Shown: positions 24,619-34,454, counted from the stretch's first letter. The stretch is 64,000 bases of DNA from Paenibacillus pini JCM 16418 (GCF_000576305.1 NZ_BAVZ01000019.1:1-64000); one strand, 5' to 3'. Numbers and translations are program-made. The notes: a model not told the origin generated them from the sequence alone.

Positions 24619-26172
24619 TTAGAACGTTGTGAAACCAAGTAGCTTTTGAATACGGAACACAACATCCTTGAGCCAGGTACTCTTTTCCTGATAGGCAGTG
24701 AGATCAAGGGTGAACTGACCCCCTTTATTGTTCCAAAGGCGTTCGAAGTAGGTGTCCATTTCTTTGTTAAGTGGTTGACCGGCAGGAGATGATACCCACA
24801 AGTCGTTCTCAAGATTATAATCGTCAAGATTTCGCGAAGTGAAGTTGGTGGAACCACCCATGATGATGGAGTCACCTGTTTTTTTGGCAATATACATGAG
24901 CTTCGTATGGTACTGCTCCTGTGTTGTGTTATACCAGCGGACGGCAATGCGGCCATCGGAGCGACTCGTGAGCTCAGCAGCAACGGGACGATTGGGAATG
25001 CCAATCTTCTCCTGACCGAAAGCATTCTGATTCGGGTCAAGAATGAGGCGAATATTTACGCCACGATCTGCGGCATCTAGAAGAGCGCTCATCACTTTTT
25101 CATCAGCAATGTAGAACATGCCCATCCAAACGGTATCGCCATCTTGAGCTGCTTCAATCTCTTTCAATGCATATTTATATACCTTACCTTCGGTTAAGTA
25201 GCGGACCCCAATTGGACCCTCCTCCTTCGAAGCTTGGTTTGAGGAAGCACTAACCGGAGCCGTGTACTGGGGCAGTCGTGCACCGCCTGAGATATCTGAG
25301 GCTGCTTGTTCAGTAGCGAGAATGTCTTTAATGATCGGACCTTGGACCTCAAGTGCGGCGTTAGAATGATAAGCACTTGCATCATGCACATTGCCTGTGG
25401 AGATCAAAGCCGTATTCTCACTTGCTACGACTTTGCGATGGTTTGCTTTAACATTGATAAGCTTCTCGTAAGATCGAAGTGTCATTTTTGGGCCGTCACT
25501 GGCCATGAGATTGGGAAGCCAGCCCTTGCCGGATTGACCAAACCACTGGAAAAAGGTGCGCCAAACCGATGAATAGATCGGATTTGAATCACGTAATGGA
25601 TCTACATCCGTGACAACGACCTGAATGCCAGCAGCTTTCATTTGCTCTAATAATGGATTTGATGAAGAACCATAATTGGTATTAACTTCATCCGTAATAA
25701 AAGTCATTTGCATGTTCGGAAATTGTTTCTTATGTTGAACCAGTTTATCCGTCATACCTTGACTAAGCTTTGGATAGGTTTGGTCCTTATGGGTATAGTC
25801 ATTAAAAAGAAAGATGTCCATAACTAAGAATTGACGCGATTCATCAATAATTTGATTGATGCGATCATAAATTTGCTGCTCTGATACCACTTTGCCATTA
25901 TCATTACGGTATGTAAGATCATGCCAGAATTTCACCTGTTTCACCTGATATAACGGACTCTCGTAGGAAATACCGGGAGGAAGAGGCTTATGTGTCTGAT
26001 AAACAATAACCCCTGCAAGCCAAAGTAGAAGTAAGCTAAGTGCTGTCCATATGAGGCGCTTTCGGCGGAAATGCTTATATTTACCTTGACGCTTGGCATG
26101 GGTATGCTCGCCGTCAGATGGAATCTGGGGTTGTTTATCATCGGTTGAATGGGTATCTTTCACCTGTTCCAT
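24619..26172 (-). CDS. Membrane-anchored phospholipase D-like protein
   Basis: A 517-residue protein with a polar, Lys/Arg-rich cytoplasmic N-terminus, one membrane helix (LSLLLLWLAGVIVY) and a large outer domain with two PLD active-site motifs. The first is NHRKVV near the middle, followed by STGNVHD. The second is YHTKLMYI then GSTNFTSRNLDD. This differs from the cardiolipin synthase at 22015 in having only one helix and a long spacer, and resembles Bacillales PLD-like proteins of unknown lipid specificity. ATG 26172 follows AGGAGG by six bases. It is monocistronic between two terminators. Confidence 0.85.
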   Translation of the reverse strand: MEQVKDTHSTDDKQPQIPSDGEHTHAKRQGKYKHFRRKRLIWTALSLLLLWLAGVIVYQTHKPLPPGISYESPLYQVKQVKFWHDLTYRNDNGKVVSEQQIYDRINQIIDESRQFLVMDIFLFNDYTHKDQTYPKLSQGMTDKLVQHKKQFPNMQMTFITDEVNTNYGSSSNPLLEQMKAAGIQVVVTDVDPLRDSNPIYSSVWRTFFQWFGQSGKGWLPNLMASDGPKMTLRSYEKLINVKANHRKVVASENTALISTGNVHDASAYHSNAALEVQGPIIKDILATEQAASDISGGARLPQYTAPVSASSNQASKEEGPIGVRYLTEGKVYKYALKEIEAAQDGDTVWMGMFYIADEKVMSALLDAADRGVNIRLILDPNQNAFGQEKIGIPNRPVAAELTSRSDGRIAVRWYNTTQEQYHTKLMYIAKKTGDSIIMGGSTNFTSRNLDDYNLENDLWVSSPAGQPLNKEMDTYFERLWNNKGGQFTLDLTAYQEKSTWLKDVVFRIQKLLGFTTF

Positions 26173-26274
26173 AGAGTTCCTCCTATGTAATCGTATTCGA
26201 TACATCTTATGTATTCTATCCACCTATTAACGTCATACTCTTTGTTTTGACGCAAAGGTAATGTTCACATCTGT

Positions 26275-26317
26275 TTAAAAAAATACTGCATGGCGCTCAG
26301 AAAAAAGTGCCATACAG
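26275..26317 (-). terminator. Terminator of mntH, overlapping its stop codon
   Basis: On the minus strand CTGTATGGC and GCCATGCAG pair around a loop that contains the TGA of mntH; seven T residues follow. Confidence 0.75.
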
Positions 26318-27646
26318 CAAATAAACGTTCAGTATTGCTATAATTACAGCCACAGTTCGGGATAAAATCCGTACCCATTTAGGCGCTACAAAGGGACCCA
26401 TTTTGAGCTTGCTAGATGTAAATTTAACGAGTGGGAACACCGCGAAGGATAGCTGTAGAGATAGAATGACCTGACTGAAAATTAGGAGCTTCCCGGTATA
26501 GCCTTCGCCATAGACACCAATGACAATAATGGCTGGAATGATGGCAATGAGCCGAGTGATTAAGCGGCGAATCCAAGGCTTTAGCCGAATATTCAAGAAG
26601 CCTTCCATCACAATCTGCCCGGCAAGAGTGCCTGTGAGCGTGGAGTTCTGACCCGAAGCAAGCAGAGCTACGGCAAACAGGATGCTGGCGATTCCTGTAC
26701 CAAGGAGCGGCGTCAGCAGCTTATGTGCATCTTGAATTTCAGCTACTTCCGTATGACCTGTAGAATTGAAGGCGGAAGCTGCCAAGATGAGAATGGCGGC
26801 GTTGACGAATAATGCAACCATAAGCGCAATGGTGGAGTCAAGCGTGGCGAAGCGGATAGCGGATTTCTTCTCTTTAACCGTTTCTCCATATTTGCGAGTC
26901 TGGACGATAGATGAGTGGAGATATAGATTATGTGGCATAACCGTTGCACCGAGCATTGCAAGTGCGATGTACAGCATTTCGGGGTTCTGCATGACACTCC
27001 AAGTAGGTATAAAACCTCCCATGACCTGACCAAGATCCGGCTTGGATAGGAATAATTCGACGCCGAAACAAAGAATAATGACCGCAATAAAAGAAATAAC
27101 CAATACTTCGATTTGGCGGAAGCCTTTATTTTGCAGAAGAAGAACCAACATAACATCGAGGGACGTAACGAGAACACCCGCGATAAGCGGCATGCCGAAC
27201 AATAGCTGTAGGGCAATGGCTGAGCCTATCACCTCTGCGAGGTCACATGCGGCAATAGCCAGCTCACACAGAACCCATAATCCCATGCTAACAGGTTTGC
27301 TGTAGTGATCTCGACAGGCTTGAGCCAAGTCACGTCCGGTGGCAATACCGAGTCGAGCTGAAAGGGATTGCAATAAGATAGCCATTACGTTTGAAATCAT
27401 AATCACGAACAGTAAAGTATAACCGAACATCGATCCTCCAGCTAAATCAGAAGCCCAGTTCCCTGGGTCCATGTAGCCAACGGCGATGAGGTATCCCGGT
27501 CCGGCAAAAGCAAGCATTTTACGAAAGAAGTTACCTTTTAGCGGCACCTTTAAAGACTTATGAACTTCCGGTAGACTGGGAATGTTGCTTGGATTTCGCC
27601 AGCCTGGGTTAGAGGCATCAAGTCGAGCCTCTTCATTGGCATTCAT
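26297..27646 (-). CDS. mntH: Nramp-family divalent metal (Mn2+) transporter
   Basis: A 449-residue proton-coupled Mn2+/Fe2+ importer with eleven or more membrane helices. The metal-binding helix 1 motif is GYMDPGNWASDLAGG (the DPGN signature) and the helix 6 motif is GATVMPHNLYLHSS (the MPH signature). A polar N-terminal extension of about 45 residues precedes helix 1, as in other Bacillales MntH. ATG 27646 was chosen; TTG two codons earlier is possible. A candidate MntR operator lies about 130 bp upstream. It is divergent from the MerR/B12 regulator and ends in a terminator. Confidence 0.93.
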   Translation of the reverse strand: MNANEEARLDASNPGWRNPSNIPSLPEVHKSLKVPLKGNFFRKMLAFAGPGYLIAVGYMDPGNWASDLAGGSMFGYTLLFVIMISNVMAILLQSLSARLGIATGRDLAQACRDHYSKPVSMGLWVLCELAIAACDLAEVIGSAIALQLLFGMPLIAGVLVTSLDVMLVLLLQNKGFRQIEVLVISFIAVIILCFGVELFLSKPDLGQVMGGFIPTWSVMQNPEMLYIALAMLGATVMPHNLYLHSSIVQTRKYGETVKEKKSAIRFATLDSTIALMVALFVNAAILILAASAFNSTGHTEVAEIQDAHKLLTPLLGTGIASILFAVALLASGQNSTLTGTLAGQIVMEGFLNIRLKPWIRRLITRLIAIIPAIIVIGVYGEGYTGKLLIFSQVILSLQLSFAVFPLVKFTSSKLKMGPFVAPKWVRILSRTVAVIIAILNVYLLYGTFF

Positions 27647-27774
27647 GGGCAAGCACTCTCTTTCTATAAGGAAAATGTGTTTGCTACGGTCAACATAATG
27701 GGCGCTGGATAAGCTTCACCCTGTATATCCCATCATATCTATGGACAAACCCAAAGTTGCATGTACTACAAATA

Positions 27775-27790
27775 ATTTCCTTAGGGAAAT
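27775..27790. promoter_or_regulatory. Candidate MntR operator for mntH
   Basis: ATTTCCTTAGGGAAAT is a near-palindrome. Its reverse complement agrees with the B. subtilis MntR consensus TTTGCCTTAAGGAAAC at 12 of 16 positions. It would overlap a minus-strand promoter core with TTGTCC at 27800-27795. Confidence 0.55.
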
Positions 27791-27839
27791 AAAGGACAAC
27801 CAGCTCAAGAACGTTAGAGTGACAACATCTCATGCATTA

Positions 27840-27872
27840 TGTATAATCAATGTGTTGAATTTGTATAATGTT
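27840..27872. promoter_or_regulatory. Three 11-bp direct repeats upstream of the CarH-like gene (probable self-operator)
   Basis: TGTATAATCAA, TGTGTTGAATT and TGTATAATGTT start at 27840, 27851 and 27862. The last unit is identical to one in the carotenoid promoter at 29024 and includes a TATAAT (-10). The start codon is at 27901. Confidence 0.6.
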
Positions 27873-27900
27873 AGACTAGACTTTAAATACCATTGGAATC

Positions 27901-28842
27901 ATGGAAAAAGTGAGTGTGAATAGCGTGTACTCCATTAAACAAGTTGCCGATATGCTCGACATTCCAACGGTTACTCTGCGTGCTTGGGAGAATCGTTACA
28001 ACGCCATTAACCCGATACGGACAGACGCCGGCTACCGAATGTATAGTATGGAGAATATTGAAGATTTGCGCTGGTTGAAGAAACAAGTTGAACATCATCA
28101 TATGAATATATCTCAGGCTGTATTGATGCTGAAGGCGCGTGAGAAGGAAAAACAAGAGTTAATAACGGCTCCTAAGCAACAGGCTGGTGGAAATATAGAA
28201 GAAGCTTTTTCGAAGATGACAGATCAAATTTATCAGACGTTGTATCATTTTCAAGGTGAGCGTGCGAATGCATTAATTGATTTCGGTTTCTCGCTCTATG
28301 GATATGATTCGATGTTCTATCATGTATTGGTACCTGTTCTTGTAAGGGTAGGTGATGCATGGGAATCTGGACGAGCCACCGTGGCTCAAGAGCATTTCAT
28401 GACCTCACTCATTTCACAGCGCTTCTTTCAGTTCTTTCATCTGTTCCCGATCTTCCCGCAGCTTCCGAAAGTAGTTGCCTTCTGTCCAGAAGGGGAACAT
28501 CATCAAGTAGGCTTGATGTTATTTTCTTTATTTATGCGCAAAAATGGAGCTGAGGTTCTCTACCTTGGAGCCAGTACACCAGTAGAAGGCGTCATTCAAG
28601 TCATTGGCGAACAGCATGTACAAATTGTGTGCATATCGATTACAAGCGCATCAAAGGTTATACAAACGGACGCAATCGTGAGTCAAATTGCCAAGGAGCA
28701 CGAACAAGTGCATTTTGTTCTTGGCGGTAAGGGATATGAAATGGCTGAGAATCCAGCTTATCCGCAGTGGATTATGAAGGAACCGACTGAGAAATGGCAG
28801 GAATGGTTAGAGAAACATCCATTATTCCGGCAACATGGATAA
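27901..28842 (+). CDS. MerR-family regulator with B12-binding domain (CarH/LitR-like photoreceptor)
   Basis: A 313-residue protein in three parts. The MerR HTH (SIKQVADMLD, TVTLRAWENRY, GYRMYS) covers residues 10-75. A four-helix bundle follows with W154-x9-E164-H165, the Wx9EH motif that cradles adenosylcobalamin. The Rossmann B12 fold carries E199-x-H201-x2-G204, with H201 as lower axial ligand, and a late VLGGKG loop. CarH proteins bind DNA in the dark as AdoB12 tetramers and release it in light, switching on carotenoid genes. In Thermus CarH the residue after the Trp is His132; here it is Glu155. It is followed 250 bp later by a carotenoid operon whose promoter carries matching 11-bp repeats. 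Confidence 0.9.
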   Translation: MEKVSVNSVYSIKQVADMLDIPTVTLRAWENRYNAINPIRTDAGYRMYSMENIEDLRWLKKQVEHHHMNISQAVLMLKAREKEKQELITAPKQQAGGNIEEAFSKMTDQIYQTLYHFQGERANALIDFGFSLYGYDSMFYHVLVPVLVRVGDAWESGRATVAQEHFMTSLISQRFFQFFHLFPIFPQLPKVVAFCPEGEHHQVGLMLFSLFMRKNGAEVLYLGASTPVEGVIQVIGEQHVQIVCISITSASKVIQTDAIVSQIAKEHEQVHFVLGGKGYEMAENPAYPQWIMKEPTEKWQEWLEKHPLFRQHG

Positions 28843-28861
28843 GCAATAATAAGTTACCAAC

Positions 28862-28893
28862 AGCTCGCTAAACGATGTTTAGTGGGCTTTTTT
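28862..28893 (+). terminator. Terminator after the CarH-like gene
   Basis: AGCTCGCTAAAC and GTTTAGTGGGCT pair (two wobble pairs) around GAT, followed by six T residues. It separates the regulator from the carotenoid operon promoter. Confidence 0.8.
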
Positions 28894-28990
28894 ATATGTA
28901 AAAAAATAGCGAACAGCGAATAATGTTCAGCATTTAGGAACAAACTGTTAAGCATTACCAATCATTAAGTTTACAAACGCGAATAATATT

Positions 28991-29034
28991 TGTATTATAT
29001 TTGTATTACATTTGTATAGTATTTGTATAATGTT
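28991..29034. promoter_or_regulatory. Four 11-bp direct repeats over the carotenoid operon promoter (probable CarH operator)
   Basis: TGTATTATATT, TGTATTACATT, TGTATAGTATT and TGTATAATGTT begin at 28991, 29002, 29013 and 29024 with exact 11-bp period. A degenerate TGC continues the phase at 29035. The TATAAT at 29026-29031 lies inside the last unit, so bound regulator would block RNA polymerase. Confidence 0.75.
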
Positions 29035-29095
29035 TGCGGATCGGTAATTACGGCCGTACTGATGCTGGAATGAGCATTCGGAAAGGTGAGTTGAT

Positions 29096-30645
29096 ATGGG
29101 ACAGACAAAGGAACGCACAAGTGTTGCCGTGATCGGAGCAGGTCCTGGAGGACTTGCCGCCGCGATGTTGTTATCAGCTAAAGGTTATGAAGTTAATGTG
29201 TTTGAGAAACAGCCTGTCGTGGGTGGAAGATCTGGACAATTGCAGCTTGGTGATTACCGTTTCGACCGCGGAGCTACCTTCCTGATGATGCCGCAAATCT
29301 TAGAAGAACTGTTTGCTGCTGCAGGTCGATCATTGTACGAGGAAGTTGAAATGAAAGAATTGACACCGCTTTATGCGTTGAATTTTGGTGATGTTACCTT
29401 CACCCCATCAAGAGATGTGGAAGCTACCAGCGCTCAGATCGCGAAACTATTTCCAGGTAATGAAGAAGGATACCGCCGGTTTATGGCGGACGAAGAAGAT
29501 AAATTTGAGCGTGTAATGCCGCTCTTGCGACGTCCTTTCCAAACACCGGGCGATTATATGAAAAAAGATGTCCTGCGTGCCCTTCCGCGTCTGCATGCAG
29601 CAGATACGGTGTATAACAGGTTGTCACGTTATTTTACAGATGAGAGACTCCGATTGTCATTTACATTTCAAGCTAAATATTTAGGGATGTCGCCATGGGA
29701 ATGCCCAGGCACCTTTACTATTTTATCTTTTATAGAACATAAATATGGTCTCTATCATCCAACGGGCGGGGTGAATCAAGTCTTTACTGCGATGGCAAGA
29801 GTCATAGAACAACTTGGTGGCAATATACATACCTCATGTGGTGTGAAGCAGATTCTGACCAAGAATCGAAAAGCTACGGGCGTGCTGCTTGAGAATGGGG
29901 AGCAAATTGAGGCTGATCATATCTTTATTAATGCCGATTTTGGCACAGCGATGACCCAGTTATTCGAGCCGGGGTTGCTTCGTAAATATACACCGCAAAA
30001 GCTTGAGAAGAAGCGCTATTCACTTTCAACCGCCATGCTTTATTTAGGAGTGGACGGGCCTATTGATTTGCCGCATCATTCGGTATATTTTGCAGATGAA
30101 TACCGCCGTAATGTGGATGAAATTACGAAACACAAAATTTGTTCGGCTGATCCGTCACTGTATGTGCATAATCCGTCGGTTATTGATCCGACACTTGCGC
30201 CGGCTGGAAAGTCATCGTTATATACACTGATGCCTGTACCCAACCTGACGGGGTCAACGGACTGGGTTAAGCAGCGGGAATCGATGCAAGAATTGATGAT
30301 GAATCGGCTACAAAAGATCCCGGCATTATCTAATCTATCTTCCCGTATTGAAGAAGCAATGTTCTTCACCCCGTTAGACTGGCAGAATGAGCTGGATGTA
30401 TATAAAGGAGCTACCTTTAATCTTGCTCATAATTTGGGGCAAATGATGGCGATGCGCCTCATAATCGCTTCGAGGAAGTGGATCATGTCTGGCTTGTAGG
30501 CGGAGGAACACATCCGGGCAGCGGTTTACCAACGATCTTCGAGTCAGCTCAGATAAGTGTGAAGCTGCTAGAGGAAGAGGAGTCTCGCCAGCGCAGTAAG
30601 AAACAGCACGTTAGCAGACCCTCTCGTTCGGGGCGAACCGTATGA
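29096..30645 (+). pseudogene. CrtN-like carotenoid desaturase/oxidase (first copy), frameshifted near the 3' end
   Basis: A FAD-dependent phytoene/diapophytoene desaturase-family protein, first gene of the carotenoid operon. The dinucleotide motif is VIGAGPGGLAAAMLL at the N-terminus, followed by VVGGRSGQ and RFDRGATFLMMP. The late FAD segment VGGGTHPGSGLP lies after the break. The frame is lost at 30455-30459 (ATG CGC CTC should read R-P-H-N) and stops at 30499; one extra C restores 516 codons to the TGA at 30645, which overlaps the next ATG as ATGA. AAAGGTGAG precedes ATG 29096. Whether it desaturates diapophytoene or another intermediate cannot be told from sequence. Confidence 0.88.
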
Positions 30646-32097
30646 GTAAGGTAGCGGTGATTGGTGGAGGCATTGGTGGGCTAACGGCAGCGCTGCTTCT
30701 CAGTAAACAAAGAGTAGAGGTTACATTATACGAACGTAGCACGAAGCTTGGTGGTCGTATCGCTTTTGAAGAGGAAGGTCCATACCGCATTGATCAGGGA
30801 CCCACGATTGTGCTGCTGCCTGAAATGCTACACAGTATTCTAGAAGAAGCAGGAATTGCGCGTGAACGCATAGAGTTACTACGCTGCGATCCACTCTACC
30901 GTATTCATTATCGCAGTGGTAAGGTGCTGACCAAGCGAGCAGGCAGACAGGAGCAGTCTGCTGAGATTGAGAACGTATTTCCCGGTGAGAAGGGGATTTG
31001 ACAGGTTCATGAAAGATATGGACCGGCTGTTTCCACCTGGGCAGGCTGGTTTTCTAGAGAAGCATTTCCAGCGTAAACAGGATTTTTGGAAGCCCAATCT
31101 GGTGTCACTTATGGCAAAGATGAGAGCGTACAAAAGTTTGCGCGGAGCGGTAGGGCACTATTTTACAAGTGATGAATTAAAGGATGCATACTCGCTGCAA
31201 AGCTTGTACATAGGTGGCGCTCCCTTCAAAACCCCCGGCATTTACAGCTTATTACCTTATGCAGAGCATGAGTATGGAGTGTGGATGCTGAAAGGTGGAT
31301 ACGGAAGGCTGCCTGAGATCCTTCGAGAAGAACTTGAAGACAGAGGCGTTAAGGTACATCTGAACACGGAGGTTACCTCCATCGAAATTGTACAAGGACG
31401 TGTAAAGGGATTGAAGGCAAATGGAAAACGGGAAGATTTTGATGCCGTTATCTATAATGGGGAGTTTCCGGGCTTGCCTGCTTTGCTGGAAGGGGTAACG
31501 ATCCCATCACGTAAACCTTATGCACCATCATCTGGATGTGTATTGATATATGCAGGTGTAAAGAAACGTTGGACGGATGGCATGACTCATCAATTTTTCC
31601 TACCGGATAGCTTACACACTAGCTTGAAGGAGGTATTTGATAAACGGACGATTCCAGCCGATCCAGCGTTCTATATATTTAATCCTGTGTCGCTGGATGA
31701 GGCTGCTGCTCCGCCGGGAGAAAGCGTATTATATTTCCTTATTCCTGTACCGGATGCTAAAGGTGTGGATTGGGAAAGAGAAGCGCCTGCGCTCGCGGAT
31801 TTAGTCTTAAAGGAAGCGGAAAAACGGGGATTCCCAGGGCTTCTAGAACATCTACGCTGGCAAAAAATTCGCACTCCGATGGATGCGGAGCGAGATGGTT
31901 TATATGGTGGAGGCAGCTTTGGCATCGCCCCTATTTTGTCACAGTCCGGTGTGTTTCGGCCTCAACCCAAGCCCTATGCAGCCATTTCGGGATTGTACGC
32001 AGCGGGAGCTTCGGTTCATCCCGGAGGCGGTGTACCTATCGTGATGCAAGGAGCCAAACTGGCTGTTGATCAGCTGATTAAGGAGATGAGCATATGA
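30642..32097 (+). pseudogene. CrtN-like carotenoid desaturase/oxidase (second copy), frameshifted
   Basis: The second flavoprotein of the same family, starting in the ATGA overlap with the first. VIGGGIGGLTAALLL and KLGGRIAFEEEG form the FAD-binding start; the C-terminal FAD loop is AAGASVHPGGGVPIVM. The frame breaks at 30990-30995, where a run of four G gives FPGEKGI-stop; with three G it reads EKGFDRFMKDMDRLFP and continues to 32097, making 484 residues. This is the only break best explained by an extra base. Its stop overlaps the crtM-like start. By analogy with staphyloxanthin clusters one of the three CrtN-like proteins may be an oxygenase (CrtP/CrtNb type). Confidence 0.86.
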
Positions 32098-32957
32098 ATG
32101 AAGACATATTAAAGCAATGTGAGGACATGATTGCGAAAGGTTCATCTTCTTTTTATCAGGCCTTTCAAGGTCTGCCAAGCCCCCGCCGTGAGGCGGTCTA
32201 TGTCATTTATGCATTCTGCCGGATGATCGATGATAGTGTGGATGAACCGGATGAGTCTCCTTATTCAATTTATGAGCTGAGGCATTACTTCTCTAATCTG
32301 GATGATGCTAAGGGGCATTTTATATGGCCTGCGCTACGGTGGTTGTTCGCGAGCTTCCCGCAGCTCGATCCAGGCCCATTCCTTCGCCAGATGGAAGGAC
32401 AGTTAACAGATCTCGTGCAAACGAGCTACAATACAATGGCTGAGTTGGAGCATTACTGCTACCTTGTAGCGGGGACTGTAGGAGAGATGCTTTTACCGGT
32501 GCTTCGCAATGAGAGTAATGCTGATGTGGTTGCATCCGGAATTGCCTTGGGTAAAGGCATGCAAATTGTAAATATCATTCGTGATGTCGGCGAGGACAGC
32601 AGACGAGGACGGCGCTACATTCCACTGGAACTTATGGTTCGTCATGGTTATACGGAGCATGCTTTGCTGCATGGGGAAGTGAATACGAGTTTTATCAGTA
32701 TGATCCATGAGCTGAAACAGACTGCGATGATTTGGTTTGAAAAGGGTCTGGAAAATGTGCATAGCTATCCACCTTCAAGTGGCCTTGCGGTTGAGCTTGC
32801 GGCGGCATTTTATGGTTCTATACTGGAAGCAGTGGAGGAGAATCACTACGATGTATTCTCTCGTCGTGCAATCGTAAATGACGAGCGCAAACGCAGCATG
32901 TATCGAAATATTGCGACCAAATACGCAAGGGTGGGAGTGACGGAGGGGGTATTGTAA
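32094..32957 (+). CDS. Squalene/phytoene synthase family protein (CrtM/CrtB-like)
   Basis: A 287-residue head-to-head prenyl synthase that condenses two farnesyl or geranylgeranyl diphosphates into the colourless carotenoid precursor. The first Asp-rich motif is DDSVDE at 46-51, after the conserved YVIYAFCRMI. The second is NIIRDVGED, with the R-R-YIP stretch behind it. Length and motifs fit both the C30 enzyme CrtM and the C40 enzyme CrtB; the surrounding CrtN-type flavoproteins favour a C30 pathway, which is inference. ATG 32094 overlaps the upstream stop by four bases. Confidence 0.9.
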   Translation: MNEDILKQCEDMIAKGSSSFYQAFQGLPSPRREAVYVIYAFCRMIDDSVDEPDESPYSIYELRHYFSNLDDAKGHFIWPALRWLFASFPQLDPGPFLRQMEGQLTDLVQTSYNTMAELEHYCYLVAGTVGEMLLPVLRNESNADVVASGIALGKGMQIVNIIRDVGEDSRRGRRYIPLELMVRHGYTEHALLHGEVNTSFISMIHELKQTAMIWFEKGLENVHSYPPSSGLAVELAAAFYGSILEAVEENHYDVFSRRAIVNDERKRSMYRNIATKYARVGVTEGVL

Positions 32958-32960
32958 TTC

Positions 32961-33742
32961 ATGATGATTGTACATTTAATATTCTGGATTTGGTATTCGA
33001 TTGGGGCTGTACTCCTGCTGTTCTTCGGTGTGCCAGAATCGCTTAATTTCTCTAATGGCCTATTTCTAGTATTTTATGGCTATATGCGCTGTTACTTAGT
33101 CGAAAGGCTTATCTATCTTCGGATGATATTTCAAGCCTCACAACCAACAGAAGACGGAATGATCGCATGCTTTGGGTCGCAGCCGCAGGTATTTGGCTTG
33201 GTGGTATGGGAGTAGAATGGATCGGAGTACATAGCGGCTGGCCTTTTGGCGTGTATCATTATTCCGATATTCTTGGTTTTGGTGTATATGAAGTGCCCGT
33301 TACGATGGGGTTTGCTTGGATCGCCGTCGTTTGCAACGCGGTACTTATCGGAAAGAACTCAAGCGATTGGCAAGGGCGTCTCATTAGGGCACTGAAGGTC
33401 GGATTCTGGACGGTGGTTCTTGATCTATGCTTAGATCCGGTTGCCTTTGATCGTAATTTCTGGGCATGGGAAGGTGAGGGCGGATTTTACGGTGTACCGC
33501 TCGATAACTATATCAGTTGGTTTATTATTGGTGCTTTGTTATCACTATTGCTTCCGAATTTACAGAACAATCGGAGGATCTCTAGACAGGGAACATTTCT
33601 GTATCAAATGATTTTACTGTTGTTTGGATCGATGGGATTTCAGGGAGGGCTGACGGGCAGTGGTATTGCCGCAGCTGTAGGGATTTTGCTTGCCGAAGGG
33701 AGTTACCGTTATGCTTACCGCCACCAAATCAAGGTCGTTTAA
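32961..33742 (+). pseudogene. Carotenoid biosynthesis membrane protein (CruF-like, PF04240), frameshifted
   Basis: A polytopic membrane protein of the family that includes the carotenoid 1',2'-hydratase CruF and haloarchaeal bacterioruberin hydratase. The first 68 residues (to 33166) have two helices; after the break, LWVAAAGIWLGGMGVEWIG, GWPFGVYHYSD and LDLCLDPVA, with FWAW downstream, are the family's conserved blocks. One base is missing at about 33166, just before ATG CTT TGG; restoring it gives 260 residues. It begins three bases after crtM and overlaps the acyltransferase start. A hydratase role is inference from the family. Confidence 0.82.
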
Positions 33743-34454
33743 CGCCATGTTTTCTTTATATAATAAATACTATTTGGTCGGTAGGCGTTTCAGGTCATTT
33801 AGCATTTCAGGTAAGGTAGATCCAGATCACTTACATAACCGGCCGATCCTGTACATGATGAACCACAGTTCATGGTGGGACGGTCTATTACTGTATATGG
33901 CAACACAGAAGCTTTCAAGTTATGAGCATTATGTCATGATGGAAGAACGTCAGCTTCAGAAATACGCTTTTTTTCGTAAGGTAGGAGCGTACTCTATTAA
34001 TCGGGATAGTTCTGGGGATATACGTCAATCGCTTAGATATACCGCAGAACTTCTTGAAGCCGGACATCGGGCATGGATTTTTCCACAAGGAGAGATCAAG
34101 CACTTAGAATCTAGGCCAATCACGTTTAAACCTGGCATCGGCTTACTGCTTCGGCAATGTCCGAAAGCTGCAGTTGTTCCCGTAAGCCTCTATCACAGCC
34201 TCTATCAACATTCAAAACCTGATGTGACGATGTGCTTTGGATCGCCTATTACATTACCGTGGAGTGAAATGTCTACGCGCAGCATCACTTCGTCACTTCA
34301 GCAGTTGCTTAGTGACCAAGTCGATGCACACCGAGGCGAAATCATTGCATCGGAATCAGGTATTCCAGAAGGGTATCAAGGTCTGATGAAATGGGGCCGA
34401 TCCACGAATGAATGGCTGGATGGGTTTAAACGTAAACGTAGTGAAATCCATTAG
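33711..34454 (+). CDS. 1-acylglycerol-3-phosphate acyltransferase-like protein
   Basis: A 247-residue acyltransferase of the PlsC family. The catalytic H-x4-D block is MMNHSSWWDG and the second block is WIFPQGE; KPGIGLLLRQC follows, in the place of the usual substrate-binding motif. ATG 33711 lies inside the end of the cruF-like gene, with GAAGGGAG eight bases upstream, so translation is coupled. In this operon it may acylate a glycosylated carotenoid, the job of CrtO in staphyloxanthin synthesis, although CrtO belongs to another family. A general phospholipid role is the alternative. Confidence 0.82.
   Translation: MLTATKSRSFNAMFSLYNKYYLVGRRFRSFSISGKVDPDHLHNRPILYMMNHSSWWDGLLLYMATQKLSSYEHYVMMEERQLQKYAFFRKVGAYSINRDSSGDIRQSLRYTAELLEAGHRAWIFPQGEIKHLESRPITFKPGIGLLLRQCPKAAVVPVSLYHSLYQHSKPDVTMCFGSPITLPWSEMSTRSITSSLQQLLSDQVDAHRGEIIASESGIPEGYQGLMKWGRSTNEWLDGFKRKRSEIH

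Noticed and set aside
24537..25040. 167-codon minus-strand frame overlapping the PLD gene 3' end
   Set aside because: It is a shadow of the PLD-like gene in another frame, runs through the terminator, and gives no domain.
28991..29034. Regular repeats considered as a CRISPR array
   Set aside because: Units are 11 bp with no spacers and no cas genes; they overlap a promoter and fit a regulator operator.
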